A stretch of DNA of 19,142 nucleotides from Candidatus Woesearchaeota archaeon (GCA_016203175.1 JACQNH010000003.1:1-19142); one strand, 5' to 3'. Positions 1 through 8,081 are shown, numbered from the stretch's first letter. Notes: generated by a model not told the origin, from the letters alone. A program made the numbers and translations.

Positions 1-1
1 A

Positions 2-97
2 TTATTATTAAGAATTTCAAAAGGTTATGAAAATATTAATCTAAATTTAATAGAGGAATTTGTTGATAATTTTCTTAAGGAAATGAAAATAAATTAA
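2..97 (+). CDS. C-terminal end of an unknown protein (partial, runs off the window start)
   Basis: This is an open frame from the first bases of the window to a TAA at 95-97, giving 31 residues that end in EFVDNFLKEMKIN. It is charged and probably helical, and no family can be recognised from so short a piece. Its stop codon overlaps the stop codon of the convergent polymerase gene through a shared TTAA, the same arrangement seen at two other convergent pairs in this window. That gives mild support for a real gene end, but the fragment could still be a chance open frame. Confidence 0.4.
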   Translation, partial: LLLRISKGYENINLNLIEEFVDNFLKEMKIN

Positions 98-2388
98 AAA
101 TCTGACAAGAAAACTTGTTTTGAACCCTTTAAAATTTCTTCAAAATTCTTATTAAAAAAAGTTAAAACAGAATCTGCAATTGGTTTTATTTGTTTATTAA
201 TATAATGTTGATAATCAATTTTATGTTTTAAGTTTTGGATTGGTTCTGGTCCTTCTTCGGTTAAAACATATTCAATTTTATTGGAGTCTAATTGTTTTAA
301 TTTTCTTGCTGCCTTAACGTGTGCAGGAGTAATTTTAGTATATTCTTCCAATTCTTTTCTTATGGATTTTTTATAAATTAATAAGTCATCAAATTTTCCT
401 TTTTTAAGATTATCAACAAATTCTAAAATAAATTTATCCGGATTTTCATTATGAAATACCAACCATAAAAGTTCTTCCTGAAATTTTTTAGCTAAAGGTG
501 TCCAGTCGCCTCTGATTGCTTCAACGCCTGTAAATTCAATCTTTTCTTTAACTAAACCTGCATATCTCTTTTTAGCACCCCCTTCACCATGTCTTAATTT
601 TGGCAAAAAGAATTTTATAAAACATTTTTCATATTCAAATTCTAAATGAGAATCTCTATTGTATTCTTTTTTAATGAAATCTCTAAAGAAATTATTAATG
701 TAATCTTTCAATTCTTCTCCTTGTTTTTCTGCTTCTTCCAATGATTTCTTGCTGGAAATTGTAAATATTGAGTCCGTGTCGCTACATATAACCTTCAAAT
801 CTTTTTCTTCAATCTTTTTTGCGGTTAGTTTAATTATAAATTGCCCAAAATGTGTTATTGCATTAGCTATTTTTAAATTATAGAAGCGACAATTTGGTGA
901 GGCTAAAACACCGAACATTGAGTTCATTAAGGTTTTCAAAGCGTATCTTGTTAATTCATCTTTATTTTTTGTTGCAATTTCTCTTTCTTTGAATATTCTT
1001 TTTAAAATAATTGGTAAAATACCTTCTTGATTTTTAAAATAGGCTTTGTTTGGAGATTCTACTAAATCCTTTTTTGTTTTAGGTTCTTCTACGAAACTTG
1101 CAGGATCAATATTAAAAGTCATCATTATTGTTGGATACAGTGATTTAAAGTCCAGGTTTAAAATAAAATTATATATCCCTGGTAAAGATTCCATTACATA
1201 GCCACCTGTAATCCTTTCTGTTCTGTCTGTAAATTTTGAAGATGGACAAACTAAACCTTTTTGATTTGCTTCTCTTAAATATAAAGAATCTAATGAAGCT
1301 ATTGAGGCTGAGACTTTATTTAACTCTATTCCTGTTAATAAAGATCTTTTAATTGTTAATTCTAAAATTCCAGTTTTTTCTATTATTTGGTAAACTAAAA
1401 TTGCATCGTTTAAGTTATATTCTGCTAATTTTTCTGGGTTTTCTTTAAATAATCTGTCAATTTCTAAGTGTTTGTTAAACTCTTCTATTAATTTAGATTT
1501 TCCTAAGACTTTTGAAGCGACTGTAGATAATTTATAATCTTCAACTTTAATAAAAGACGTTTTCATTAAGTCTAAAGCATCTAAAACTTGTCTTCCAACT
1601 ACATCAACTTTGCTTGATCTAAAAAAGTTATTAGAGAATTTAAATTTTGGTTTTGATAAGTCTTTTGAGATTAAAAACTCTATTTTATGTTTTTTAAATT
1701 TTTCATTTAAATATTTTAGATCAAAACCAATTACATTCCAACCTGTAATTATATCAGGATCAAATAATTTAATTTCCTGGATAAAAGCATTTAGTAATGA
1801 TGGTTCATCTTTAAATGTTAAAATATCTTTATATAAATTTTTGGTGATTAATAAAATTTTATTGTAATTTTTAGAATGTAAAGCTATTGAATATAATTTC
1901 TTTCCATCAGAGGAAGTTTCAATATCTAAAGATAAAACTTTTAATTCTGGTTTAAATTCTGCTGGTTTTAGAATTGGTTCTTTGTATAACCTATCTATTG
2001 TATCTTCAACTTCGAAGGATCCTTCTATATCTAAAGAACCTTTAACATTGTGATCTATTAAGAATCTTTGAGGAAATCTAATATCTGCTTCATAGCATTC
2101 TATACCTACTTCTTTAAATAATTCTCTTAATTCTGGAACTTTGGATGGAATATTTAGGATGATTTTTATAACTTTATTTCCATTAAAGTCTTTTAAATTA
2201 GTTTTTTCATAATCGAATTTTTCTAGTTTTAAAGCAGTATTTAGATCTAATTCTTTAATGTAAAAATAGGGTTTATAGTAATTAATGGTTAAGAAACTCT
2301 TTCCATTTTCTAGACGTCCAAATAGATAAACATAAGCTTGATCGTTAATTATTCTATATGTTGGGTATATGATAAATCCTTTCATCAA
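94..2388 (-). CDS. polB: Family B DNA polymerase, E. coli Pol II-like, with 3'-5' exonuclease
   Basis: A 764-residue replicative or repair DNA polymerase. Exonuclease motifs are complete: Exo I D155-I-E157, Exo II with N218 and D223 in GWNVIGFD, and Exo III Y324xxxD328. Polymerase motifs follow: the YxGG-type ITGGYVMES (about 393-401), motif A D413-FKSLYP, motif B KTLMNSMFGV (485-494), motif C DTDS (537-540) and KKRY (606-609). Both activities should therefore be functional. The stretch through motif A (GGYVMES.PGIY, then LDFKSLYP and NIDP) and after motif B (FGVLASPNCRF) resembles bacterial Pol II more than the common archaeal PolB1/PolB3 enzymes; this comparison is from memory. The length fits (E. 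coli Pol II is 783 residues). A TATA box about 25 bp upstream supports a leaderless start at 2388; the second Met, at 2385, is also possible. Which branch of family B it belongs to is uncertain. Confidence 0.95.
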   Translation of the reverse strand: MMKGFIIYPTYRIINDQAYVYLFGRLENGKSFLTINYYKPYFYIKELDLNTALKLEKFDYEKTNLKDFNGNKVIKIILNIPSKVPELRELFKEVGIECYEADIRFPQRFLIDHNVKGSLDIEGSFEVEDTIDRLYKEPILKPAEFKPELKVLSLDIETSSDGKKLYSIALHSKNYNKILLITKNLYKDILTFKDEPSLLNAFIQEIKLFDPDIITGWNVIGFDLKYLNEKFKKHKIEFLISKDLSKPKFKFSNNFFRSSKVDVVGRQVLDALDLMKTSFIKVEDYKLSTVASKVLGKSKLIEEFNKHLEIDRLFKENPEKLAEYNLNDAILVYQIIEKTGILELTIKRSLLTGIELNKVSASIASLDSLYLREANQKGLVCPSSKFTDRTERITGGYVMESLPGIYNFILNLDFKSLYPTIMMTFNIDPASFVEEPKTKKDLVESPNKAYFKNQEGILPIILKRIFKEREIATKNKDELTRYALKTLMNSMFGVLASPNCRFYNLKIANAITHFGQFIIKLTAKKIEEKDLKVICSDTDSIFTISSKKSLEEAEKQGEELKDYINNFFRDFIKKEYNRDSHLEFEYEKCFIKFFLPKLRHGEGGAKKRYAGLVKEKIEFTGVEAIRGDWTPLAKKFQEELLWLVFHNENPDKFILEFVDNLKKGKFDDLLIYKKSIRKELEEYTKITPAHVKAARKLKQLDSNKIEYVLTEEGPEPIQNLKHKIDYQHYINKQIKPIADSVLTFFNKNFEEILKGSKQVFLSDF

Positions 2389-2408
2389 AAATGTTAGAAG
2401 TCTTGAAT

Positions 2409-2416
2409 TTTATAAA
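2409..2416 (-). promoter_or_regulatory. TATA box for the DNA polymerase gene
   Basis: TTTATAAA centred about 25 bp upstream of the polymerase ATG at 2388. This is the spacing expected for a leaderless archaeal transcript. The same short divergent region carries the promoter of the + strand antitoxin gene. Confidence 0.6.
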
Positions 2417-2430
2417 TGCTTTCGGAAAAG

Positions 2431-2438
2431 TTTATATA
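2431..2438 (+). promoter_or_regulatory. TATA box for the RHH antitoxin/PIN toxin operon
   Basis: TTTATATA centred about 27 bp upstream of the antitoxin ATG at 2462, so transcription should begin at or next to the start codon. There is no Shine-Dalgarno sequence in front of this first gene, which fits leaderless translation. Confidence 0.65.
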
Positions 2439-2442
2439 GGGC

Positions 2443-2462
2443 TTAAGTACTTAGGTACCTTA
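2443..2462 (+). promoter_or_regulatory. Putative toxin-antitoxin operator (GTAC dyad)
   Basis: An imperfect palindrome, TTAAGTACTTAGGTACCTTA, carries two GTAC cores 8 bp apart and matches its reverse complement at 14 of 20 positions. It lies between the TATA box and the ATG, covering the predicted transcription start. RHH antitoxins commonly repress their own operon from such sites, so autoregulation is the likely role. This is inferred from position and symmetry only. Confidence 0.5.
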
Positions 2463-2725
2463 TGGTATTGAAAGTGAAATTTGAAAAGGATTTGGAACAG
2501 AAGTTTAGAGAGTTAGCTATGCGCAGATACGGTTTTTCAAGAGGGGCAATAAAGAAGGCAAGTGAAGAGGCAATAAGCAGATGGATAAGAGAGGAAGGTG
2601 GGGGTTTGCCAAAAGTAAAAGATCCAATAAAAGCGATACGGGGGGCATTGAAGCATTTAAGAGGGAAATATACGTCAGTTGAATTACAGCACGAGGCAAC
2701 AAAATTATGGGCGGAACAAGATTAG
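2462..2725 (+). CDS. Ribbon-helix-helix (VapB/CopG-like) antitoxin
   Basis: An 87-residue protein. The N-terminal half (VLKVKFEKDLEQKF, then YGFSRGAIKKASEEAI) reads as a short beta strand followed by two helices, the MetJ/Arc ribbon-helix-helix DNA-binding fold found in archaeal VapB-type antitoxins. The C-terminal part (about 50-87) would wrap the toxin. Its end overlaps the PIN toxin gene by 19 bp, so the two are translationally linked. The antitoxin should neutralise the PIN RNase and repress the operon through the GTAC dyad overlapping its start. The pairing is clear from context; the exact family assignment is by eye. Confidence 0.8.
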   Translation: MVLKVKFEKDLEQKFRELAMRRYGFSRGAIKKASEEAISRWIREEGGGLPKVKDPIKAIRGALKHLRGKYTSVELQHEATKLWAEQD

Positions 2726-3117
2726 TTTTTATTGATGCAAATATTTTCCTTGAACTAATGTTTGATGATGAGAAAGCAGATAATTGTGAAGATTATTTAA
2801 GAAAAATAAAAGATGAATATATCCGAGCTAAAACATCCGACTTTGTTCTTTATAGTTGTTTGTTGCAGATAAGACAGAAATTGAAATCAACAGAGCAAAT
2901 GAAAAAGTTTCTTTTCCTATTAAATGAATTAAATTTTGAAATAATTAGACCTTCTCTGAAAGAGGTTTATAATGCTTTAAATTTTTCTGAAAAGTACAAA
3001 CTAGACTTTGATGATAGCCTGATTGTATCTTGCATGATAAGTAATAACATTAAAACATTAATCTCATTTGATAAGCATTTTGATAAAATTAATTTGATTG
3101 GGAGAGAAGAACCTTAA
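2707..3117 (+). CDS. PIN-domain ribonuclease toxin (VapC-like)
   Basis: A 136-residue PIN-domain protein expected to cleave RNA using Mg2+ when released from the upstream antitoxin. Visible active-site acids are D10 in FIDANIF, the cluster D100-F-D102-D103 and D122 in ISFDKHFD. The second acidic position of classical VapC, usually a Glu after the first helix, is not obvious: the region reads TSDFVLYSCLL, with only D45 nearby. This looks like an archaeal PIN subgroup with a TSDF motif rather than a damaged gene. The ATG at 2707 is the only start that keeps the first strand and D10. It lies inside the end of the antitoxin gene, and the stop directly abuts the next ATG. Confidence 0.85.
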   Translation: MGGTRLVFIDANIFLELMFDDEKADNCEDYLRKIKDEYIRAKTSDFVLYSCLLQIRQKLKSTEQMKKFLFLLNELNFEIIRPSLKEVYNALNFSEKYKLDFDDSLIVSCMISNNIKTLISFDKHFDKINLIGREEP

Positions 3118-3987
3118 ATGGAAATTAAAGATTATGAAAAGGCTGGAAAAATAGCTGCTGAATGTTTAGAGTATGGTAGAAAATTAATTAAAGTTAATGT
3201 GCCCTTATTAAAAGTAGCTGAGGATGTAGAGAAAAAGATTTACGATTTAGGTGGTAAGCCAGCATTCCCGGTCAATTTAAGTATAAATGAAATTGCGGCT
3301 CATTTCACTCCTGGAATTGAGGATCCTATAGTTTTTAAGGAGGGGGATTTAGTTAAGTTAGATGTTGGGGTTCATGTTGAGGGTTATATTGGGGATAATG
3401 CTTGTACAATAGATTTAGGAAAAAATTCTGAATTGGTTAAAGCAAGTGAAGAGGCGTTAAAAGCTGCTTTAAAAATTGTCAGAACGGGGATTAGATTAAG
3501 AGAAATTGGAAAAGAAATTCAAGAAGCAATAGAAAGTTTTGAATTTAGTCCTATAAGAAATTTATGTGGGCATCAAGTTGAAGAGTATAGACAACATGCT
3601 GGATTAACAATCCCAAATTATGATAATGGGAGTGATGTTGAATTAGAAGAAGGAATGGTAATAGCTATTGAACCTTTTGCAACTAATGGTGAAGGCATTG
3701 TTATAGATGGAAAGCCTTCTGGAATTTTTAGATTAAGACAAGTTAAGAATACAAGGAATATGGAAGGAAGAAAAATAATAAAATTTGTAGAAGAGAATTT
3801 TAAAACATTACCATTTGCTAAAAGGTGGTTAAAACAATTTTCAAATTTTAGTTTAACTTCTTTAGAAAGAGAGGGTATTATTGAAGAGTATAGGATTTTG
3901 GTTGAGAGAGGTAAAGGTTTGGTTAGTCAAGCTGAGAAGACTGTTTTAGTTGGGGATAAGAGCAAGATTTTGACTAAAGTGGATTAA
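3118..3987 (+). CDS. map: Methionine aminopeptidase, type II
   Basis: A 289-residue cytosolic metalloprotease that removes the initiator methionine from nascent proteins. The dinuclear metal site is complete: D82 and D93 (KLDVGVHVEGYIGD), H152 (CGHQVE), E185 (AIEPFA) and E273 (SQAEKTV). H62 in AAHFTPG is the usual substrate-binding histidine. The insertion between H152 and the last Glu, plus the overall length, marks the type II (archaeal/eukaryotic) class without an N-terminal extension. The ATG directly follows the TAA of the PIN toxin gene, so this housekeeping gene probably shares transcription with the toxin-antitoxin pair. Its stop overlaps the convergent AbiE toxin gene in a TTAA. Confidence 0.95.
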   Translation: MEIKDYEKAGKIAAECLEYGRKLIKVNVPLLKVAEDVEKKIYDLGGKPAFPVNLSINEIAAHFTPGIEDPIVFKEGDLVKLDVGVHVEGYIGDNACTIDLGKNSELVKASEEALKAALKIVRTGIRLREIGKEIQEAIESFEFSPIRNLCGHQVEEYRQHAGLTIPNYDNGSDVELEEGMVIAIEPFATNGEGIVIDGKPSGIFRLRQVKNTRNMEGRKIIKFVEENFKTLPFAKRWLKQFSNFSLTSLEREGIIEEYRILVERGKGLVSQAEKTVLVGDKSKILTKVD

Positions 3988-4667
3988 AGCATGTTTTTAA
4001 ATTTGTTTAGTTCTGTTGTTAATTTTGAAATAAATGTTTTAACATTCTGTTCATTTAAACCCTTAAAATGTAGATCAATATTTCTAAAGGCTTGTTTATA
4101 TATTAGTAGAATGTCTTTTTTATTAATTAAGTCTATTAAATTTTCAATTAGTTCAATAACTTTTTGGTTTCCCTTAAAAAAACTTGAGTCAATTTTTGGT
4201 AGGATGTAGAAAATATCGTAAACATCCTTAAACTCTTCCCTATTTGTAAAAGTAATCATTTTACCTATAAAGATTCTTTCAATTGGGTAAAAAAATAAGT
4301 TGCCACTTTTCTTAAGATTTTCAACTGGTTTAACGAAGTCAACATCAATTTTAGTATAAAATGTTTTGTGCGTCTTTAATTCTAATTTCATATGATACCT
4401 ATTCGTTGTTGCTAATCCGCTTTTGCCTTTTTTATAATCGTTTATCGTCCCTTTCTTTTTCATATTTTCAAGAATTGTTAAAAAATAGTTTTCTAAGTTT
4501 TTATGACAATCTTTTGGATTAGTCGTGTCAAAGTCAAGATCTTCTGATTCCCTGTGATAGTTTAAATGGTAGAGAGCTAATCCCGTTCCACCTTTAAGAA
4601 TTAGATTAAAAGGGTTATCTTCTTCAATTTCATTTAAAATTTCTTTTAATATTTTAAGAATTGCCAT
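3984..4667 (-). CDS. AbiEii/MenT-type nucleotidyltransferase toxin
   Basis: A 227-residue protein with the AbiEii family signature. LKGGTGLALYHL (about 24-35) is the GG[ST] nucleotidyltransferase motif, followed by SEDLDFD and a downstream DVDF supplying the acidic metal-binding residues. The conserved KMITFTNREEFKDVYDIFY block corresponds to the KxxAlxxRxxxRDxYDl motif. Characterised members are toxins, and MenT-type relatives transfer nucleotides to tRNA acceptor ends; that activity is assumed here, not shown. The start codon immediately follows the stop of the upstream gene (TAA then ATG), the usual antitoxin-toxin arrangement. No sign of decay is visible. Confidence 0.85.
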   Translation of the reverse strand: MAILKILKEILNEIEEDNPFNLILKGGTGLALYHLNYHRESEDLDFDTTNPKDCHKNLENYFLTILENMKKKGTINDYKKGKSGLATTNRYHMKLELKTHKTFYTKIDVDFVKPVENLKKSGNLFFYPIERIFIGKMITFTNREEFKDVYDIFYILPKIDSSFFKGNQKVIELIENLIDLINKKDILLIYKQAFRNIDLHFKGLNEQNVKTFISKLTTELNKFKNML

Positions 4668-5270
4668 TTATACTCCATATGCTTTGTAGTCAATCTCTTT
4701 TTCTTTTTTGATTAAGTTATTAAAAAGAGAATTATTATTGATAAACATGGTTCTATATCTCGATAACATCTGCAAGCATATCTTTCTAACGAAATTATTT
4801 TTGGTTATTTTAGTATCATTAAGAATCTGCTCGTTTGTAGCGTATTTTAATCCGTTATCCTTGTCTAATAGATGCTCTCTGTTTTCCAATGATTTTACCC
4901 TAATAAATTTTAATACCTTATTTCCAAAGTTTATTTTTCCTTCAATTTTTGTATTTATGATCTCTATTATTTTAGGTGTGAAATACCAACCAAAACCATT
5001 ATGTTTGAGAGCTTCTGTACCTGTGATATAATAGTTATTGAGATTATTTAAGAATAAGACAAGATTGTTTATTGGTGTTTTACCTTGAAGTGATTCTATA
5101 ATACTAATTTTTTTACCTAGTCTGCCTCTTAGATACCGCTTTTCGTTTTCTGTGAGTTTTTTACCTTCATTTATTTTCTTAATAATAGCGAATTGGCCAG
5201 GTTTAAAGATAGTTGGAACTATTAAATCCTCTGAGTCTATTAGTTTTTTTAACACGTTTTTGGTTGCCAT
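4668..5270 (-). CDS. AbiEi-like antitoxin/transcriptional regulator
   Basis: A 200-residue protein directly upstream of the AbiEii toxin gene and abutting it. The segment YYITGTEALKHNGFGWYFTP (about 80-99) resembles the conserved core of AbiEi antitoxins (typically YYISGwsALe..G). The N-terminal 60 residues, rich in Lys and Glu, would be expected to hold a winged-helix DNA-binding region, but I cannot see it clearly. By family knowledge it would neutralise the toxin and repress the operon. A TATA box about 26 bp upstream makes the start at 5270 leaderless. Family assignment is moderate; the pairing is well supported by gene order. Confidence 0.65.
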   Translation of the reverse strand: MATKNVLKKLIDSEDLIVPTIFKPGQFAIIKKINEGKKLTENEKRYLRGRLGKKISIIESLQGKTPINNLVLFLNNLNNYYITGTEALKHNGFGWYFTPKIIEIINTKIEGKINFGNKVLKFIRVKSLENREHLLDKDNGLKYATNEQILNDTKITKNNFVRKICLQMLSRYRTMFINNNSLFNNLIKKEKEIDYKAYGV

Positions 5271-5292
5271 TGGATATTAATGTATCCTTTTA

Positions 5293-5300
5293 TTTATAAA
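5293..5300 (-). promoter_or_regulatory. TATA box for the AbiE-type operon
   Basis: TTTATAAA centred about 26 bp upstream of the ATG at 5270 on the - strand, predicting a leaderless transcript for the antitoxin-toxin pair. Confidence 0.55.
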
Positions 5301-5341
5301 TACTTCTGTTTTAATAGAAGCAGATGGACAATTAGTAGAGA

Positions 5342-5488
5342 ATGAATATACTAAAAAATGAATTGTATAAATTTAATAAATATAAAGGTGTGTCAGGAGA
5401 GATTACCTTAGATAATAATGGTGATTTAGCAACTGTAAATTATGTAACCAAAGTTGTCAGGAATGGAAAGGTTGTTGTTAAAGAATAG
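5342..5488 (+). pseudogene. Remnant of a LivK-type branched-chain amino-acid binding protein gene (C-terminal end only)
   Basis: A 48-codon open frame ends at the TAG at 5486-5488. The peptide, with KGVSGEITLDNNGDL followed by NYVTKVVRNGKVVV, matches the pattern at the very C-terminus of LivK-like periplasmic binding proteins (a GvtG.itFDenGD segment followed by Y.ikkvkdGkfv). A full binding protein is about 370-420 residues, so nearly all of it is missing: there is a stop (TAG at 5336-5338) just upstream in frame and no room for more before the AbiE operon. Its position directly upstream of livH is where livK normally sits. It is probably a deletion remnant, though expression as a tiny peptide cannot be excluded. 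Confidence 0.7.
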
Positions 5489-5507
5489 CTTTTAATTTTT
5501 TCTTTTT
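5489..5507 (+). terminator. Oligo-T run after the livK remnant
   Basis: A T-rich stretch (TTTTAATTTTTTCTTTTT) directly follows the stop codon of the livK remnant. Archaeal transcription terminates at such oligo-T runs, so this may be the original livK terminator. No hairpin is needed or seen. Confidence 0.4.
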
Positions 5508-5532
5508 GTATATATTTTTCAGATTCAAAACC

Positions 5533-5541
5533 TTTAAAATT
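5533..5541 (+). promoter_or_regulatory. Candidate promoter (TATA-like) of livHMGF
   Basis: TTTAAAAT preceded by ACC lies about 25 bp upstream of the livH ATG at 5562, matching the spacing of the other leaderless promoters in this window. A second AT-rich candidate, TATATATT, lies near 5509-5517. Either would let the transporter genes be transcribed independently of the livK remnant. Confidence 0.4.
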
Positions 5542-5561
5542 GATATAAATAACTAATTAAA

Positions 5562-6440
5562 ATGGTATTGACTCAATTATTAGTAAATGGGATAATAGCT
5601 GGCGCGATTTATGCGTTAATGGCTGCTAGCTTTTCTTTAATATTTAATATTGTAAAATTTATGGATTTGAGTCCTGGCGCTATATTTGTTGTTTCAGCAT
5701 TTTCTGCTTATTTTTTTAATATTGTTTTAAAACTGAATTTTTTTATAGCTTTTATTTTAGCTTTAATAATTGCTGCAGTGACAATGATTTTAATTAATTT
5801 TTTAGTTTACAAGCCATTAAGAAAAAGAAAAGCAAGTACATTTATTTTGTTATTAGCTTCTTTTGGAATTTTTTTATTTATTACAGGAATTATTTTATTA
5901 TTATTTGGGGCTGAGGTAAAAACTTTTGGATTACCAATTACAAAGGGATATGAAATTTTTGGAGCAATAATAACAAAAATTCAAATTATTTTAATTGTAA
6001 CTTCCCTAGTTTTATTTTTATTATTGACGTTATTTATGAAAACAAGATTAGGAAAAGCAATGAGGGCTGTTGCTGATAATAAACAAATTGCATCTACTTT
6101 AGGAATTAATGTTGAAAGAATAATAACTAAAACTTTTATTATATCCGCTTTGTTAACTGGGTTTGCAGGAATTTTAGTTGCATTGGAACAAAATTTAGAA
6201 CATAGTATGGGTTTTGTTGTAATTTTAAAGGGTTTAACTGCAAGTGTTATTGGTGGGATTGGAAATGTACCAGCCGCTTTGATTGGTGGATTTTTAATTG
6301 GAATAATAGAAAATTTAGGCATTTGGTTTTTACCTTCTGGCTATAAAGATGCAATTGCTTTTGTAATCTTAGTAATTTTTTTATTGTTTAGGCCTAATGG
6401 ACTATTTGGTGTTAAAACAAGAGAAGAGGTGTCAGGATAA
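5562..6440 (+). CDS. livH: Branched-chain amino-acid-type ABC transporter permease, LivH family
   Basis: A 292-residue integral membrane permease, one of two that form the transmembrane channel with LivM. The first helix region (NGIIAGAIYALMAASFSLIFNIVKFMDLSPGAIF) is the LivH signature. About eight hydrophobic segments follow. A cytoplasmic loop near 158-190 (KTRLGKAMRAVADNKQIAS.LGI) carries the EAA-like motif that contacts the ATPases, and GLTASVIGGIGNVPAALIGG is typical of the family. It ends one base into the livM start (TAATG). Substrate is unknown: members carry branched-chain amino acids, urea or short amides, and no substrate-binding gene is intact here. Confidence 0.93.
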   Translation: MVLTQLLVNGIIAGAIYALMAASFSLIFNIVKFMDLSPGAIFVVSAFSAYFFNIVLKLNFFIAFILALIIAAVTMILINFLVYKPLRKRKASTFILLLASFGIFLFITGIILLLFGAEVKTFGLPITKGYEIFGAIITKIQIILIVTSLVLFLLLTLFMKTRLGKAMRAVADNKQIASTLGINVERIITKTFIISALLTGFAGILVALEQNLEHSMGFVVILKGLTASVIGGIGNVPAALIGGFLIGIIENLGIWFLPSGYKDAIAFVILVIFLLFRPNGLFGVKTREEVSG

Positions 6441-7336
6441 TGGCGTTTGAAGCTTATTTAATTCATTTAGCAATATTAATTGGAATTTATTCTATATTGA
6501 GTATAAGTTTAAATTTGGCAATTGGCTTTACTGGTTTATTGAATATTGGTCATGTTGCATTTTATGGTATAGGTGCTTATACATCTGCATTGTTAGCTTT
6601 AAATTTTGGAATCCCTTTTTGGTTTGGTTTATTAATTGGGGGGTTAGTTGCAAGTTTTTTTGGTTTATTATTAGCGATACCTACTATAAAATTAAAAGGA
6701 GATTATTTAGCAATAGCTACTTTAGGATTTGCAATAATTATTGAGAATATATTTAGAAATTGGACTTCATTAACTAGAGGGCCATTAGGTTTACCAGGGA
6801 TTCCTAAACCACAATTATTTGGATTTACTTTTTCTGGATTTTATTTTTTAATTTTGATTTTAATTTTTGTTTTAATAACTTATTTGATTATAAAGCATTT
6901 AGTTAATTCTCCTTATGGCAGGGTTTTAAAAGCGATTAGAGAGGATGAATTGGCTGCTTCAAGTTTGGGAAAGAATGTTGTAAGATATAAGACTCAGGCA
7001 TTAATTATATCTGCTTTCTTTGCAGGTATTGCCGGAAGTTTATATGCGCATTATATTACTTTTATAGATCCTTCAAGTTTTTCAATTATGGAGTCTATAT
7101 TAATGATTTCAATGATTATAGTTGGTGGTTTAGCTTCTGTTGAAGGTTCTATAGTGGGTGCAATAATTTTAATTTTGTTACCTGAACCATTAAGATTTTT
7201 GCCTTTGCCTAGTTTTGCAATAGGGTCTTTAAGGCAGATGATTTATGCTGGAATTTTAATTTTCTTATTGATTAAAAGACCTCAAGGATTTTTAGGTGAA
7301 AAATTAAAAGGAGAGAAAAATGTTGCTGGAAGTTAA
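6440..7336 (+). CDS. livM: Branched-chain amino-acid-type ABC transporter permease, LivM family
   Basis: A 298-residue multi-spanning membrane protein, partner of LivH. Family marks are the N-terminal GFTGLLNIGHVAFYGIGAYTSALL, the coupling loop SPYGRVLKAIREDELAASSLG (with the EAA-like element) and MIIVGGLASVEGSIVGA near the C-terminus, ending in a KRPQGFLG motif. It lacks the long N-terminal extension of E. coli LivM (425 residues), as many archaeal and bacterial homologues do. The ATG overlaps the livH stop by one base, with a GAGGTG ribosome-binding site about 9 bases upstream. Its end overlaps livG by 17 bp, indicating tight coupling. Confidence 0.93.
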   Translation: MAFEAYLIHLAILIGIYSILSISLNLAIGFTGLLNIGHVAFYGIGAYTSALLALNFGIPFWFGLLIGGLVASFFGLLLAIPTIKLKGDYLAIATLGFAIIIENIFRNWTSLTRGPLGLPGIPKPQLFGFTFSGFYFLILILIFVLITYLIIKHLVNSPYGRVLKAIREDELAASSLGKNVVRYKTQALIISAFFAGIAGSLYAHYITFIDPSSFSIMESILMISMIIVGGLASVEGSIVGAIILILLPEPLRFLPLPSFAIGSLRQMIYAGILIFLLIKRPQGFLGEKLKGEKNVAGS

Positions 7337-8081
7337 AAATTTAGATAAAAGTTTTGATGGTGTAAAAGCTGTTCAGAATTGTAATTTTAATATAGAAGAG
7401 AATAAAATTATTGCTTTGATAGGACCTAATGGAGCAGGAAAGACTACTGTTTTTAATTTAATTACAGGTTTCATAAAGCCTGATAAAGGACATATTCACT
7501 TTAAAGGTGAACCTATAGACGGTTTATTTCCCTATCAAATAGCCAATTTAGGATTAGCAAGGACTTTTCAATTAATTAGATTATTTCCAAAATTAACTGC
7601 TTTAGAGAATTTATTATTAGCAAAACATAAAGAAGCTGATAATTTAATAAAAACAATTTTTAATCCAAAGTTTATTAGACATGAAGAGAAAACTAATAAA
7701 GAAAGATGCAAAGAATTTTTAAAAATTGTTGGTTTAGAGGATAAAGAAAATGTACATGCTGAGAATTTAAGTTATGGACAACAAAAATTATTAGAAATAG
7801 CGAGAATATTAGCTACTGAAGCAAACTTATTATTGATTGACGAACCTGTTGCTGGAGTAAATCCTGTAATGAGAGAAAAAATTAAAGATGTCTTATTGAA
7901 ATTGAAAAAAGAAGGAAAAACAATATTATTTATAGAGCATGATATGAAATTTGTTATGGGTTTAGCTGATAAAGTAATTGTTATGGATTATGGACAAGAA
8001 ATTGCTATAGGAACCGCAAAGCAAATACAAAATAATCCTAAAGTTTTGGAGGCTTATTTAGGAAAGAAGGTGAAATTATGA
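7320..8081 (+). CDS. livG: ABC transporter ATP-binding protein, LivG family
   Basis: A 253-residue cytoplasmic ATPase. It has Walker A GPNGAGKTT, a Q-loop at ARTFQLIRLFP, signature LSYGQQKLLEIARIL (LSYGQ is usual for LivG), Walker B LLLIDEPVAGV and H-loop histidine in LFIEHDM, so all catalytic elements are intact. The C-terminal extension with GTAKQIQNNPKVLEAYLG is the typical LivG ending. An AGGAG ribosome-binding site (7309-7313) stands six bases before the ATG, inside the end of livM. It works as a heterodimer with LivF to power the LivHM channel. Confidence 0.94.
   Translation: MLLEVKNLDKSFDGVKAVQNCNFNIEENKIIALIGPNGAGKTTVFNLITGFIKPDKGHIHFKGEPIDGLFPYQIANLGLARTFQLIRLFPKLTALENLLLAKHKEADNLIKTIFNPKFIRHEEKTNKERCKEFLKIVGLEDKENVHAENLSYGQQKLLEIARILATEANLLLIDEPVAGVNPVMREKIKDVLLKLKKEGKTILFIEHDMKFVMGLADKVIVMDYGQEIAIGTAKQIQNNPKVLEAYLGKKVKL

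Noticed and set aside
5981..6322. - strand open frame inside livH
   Set aside because: It is a shadow of a conserved permease; the hydrophobic codons of livH explain its composition.
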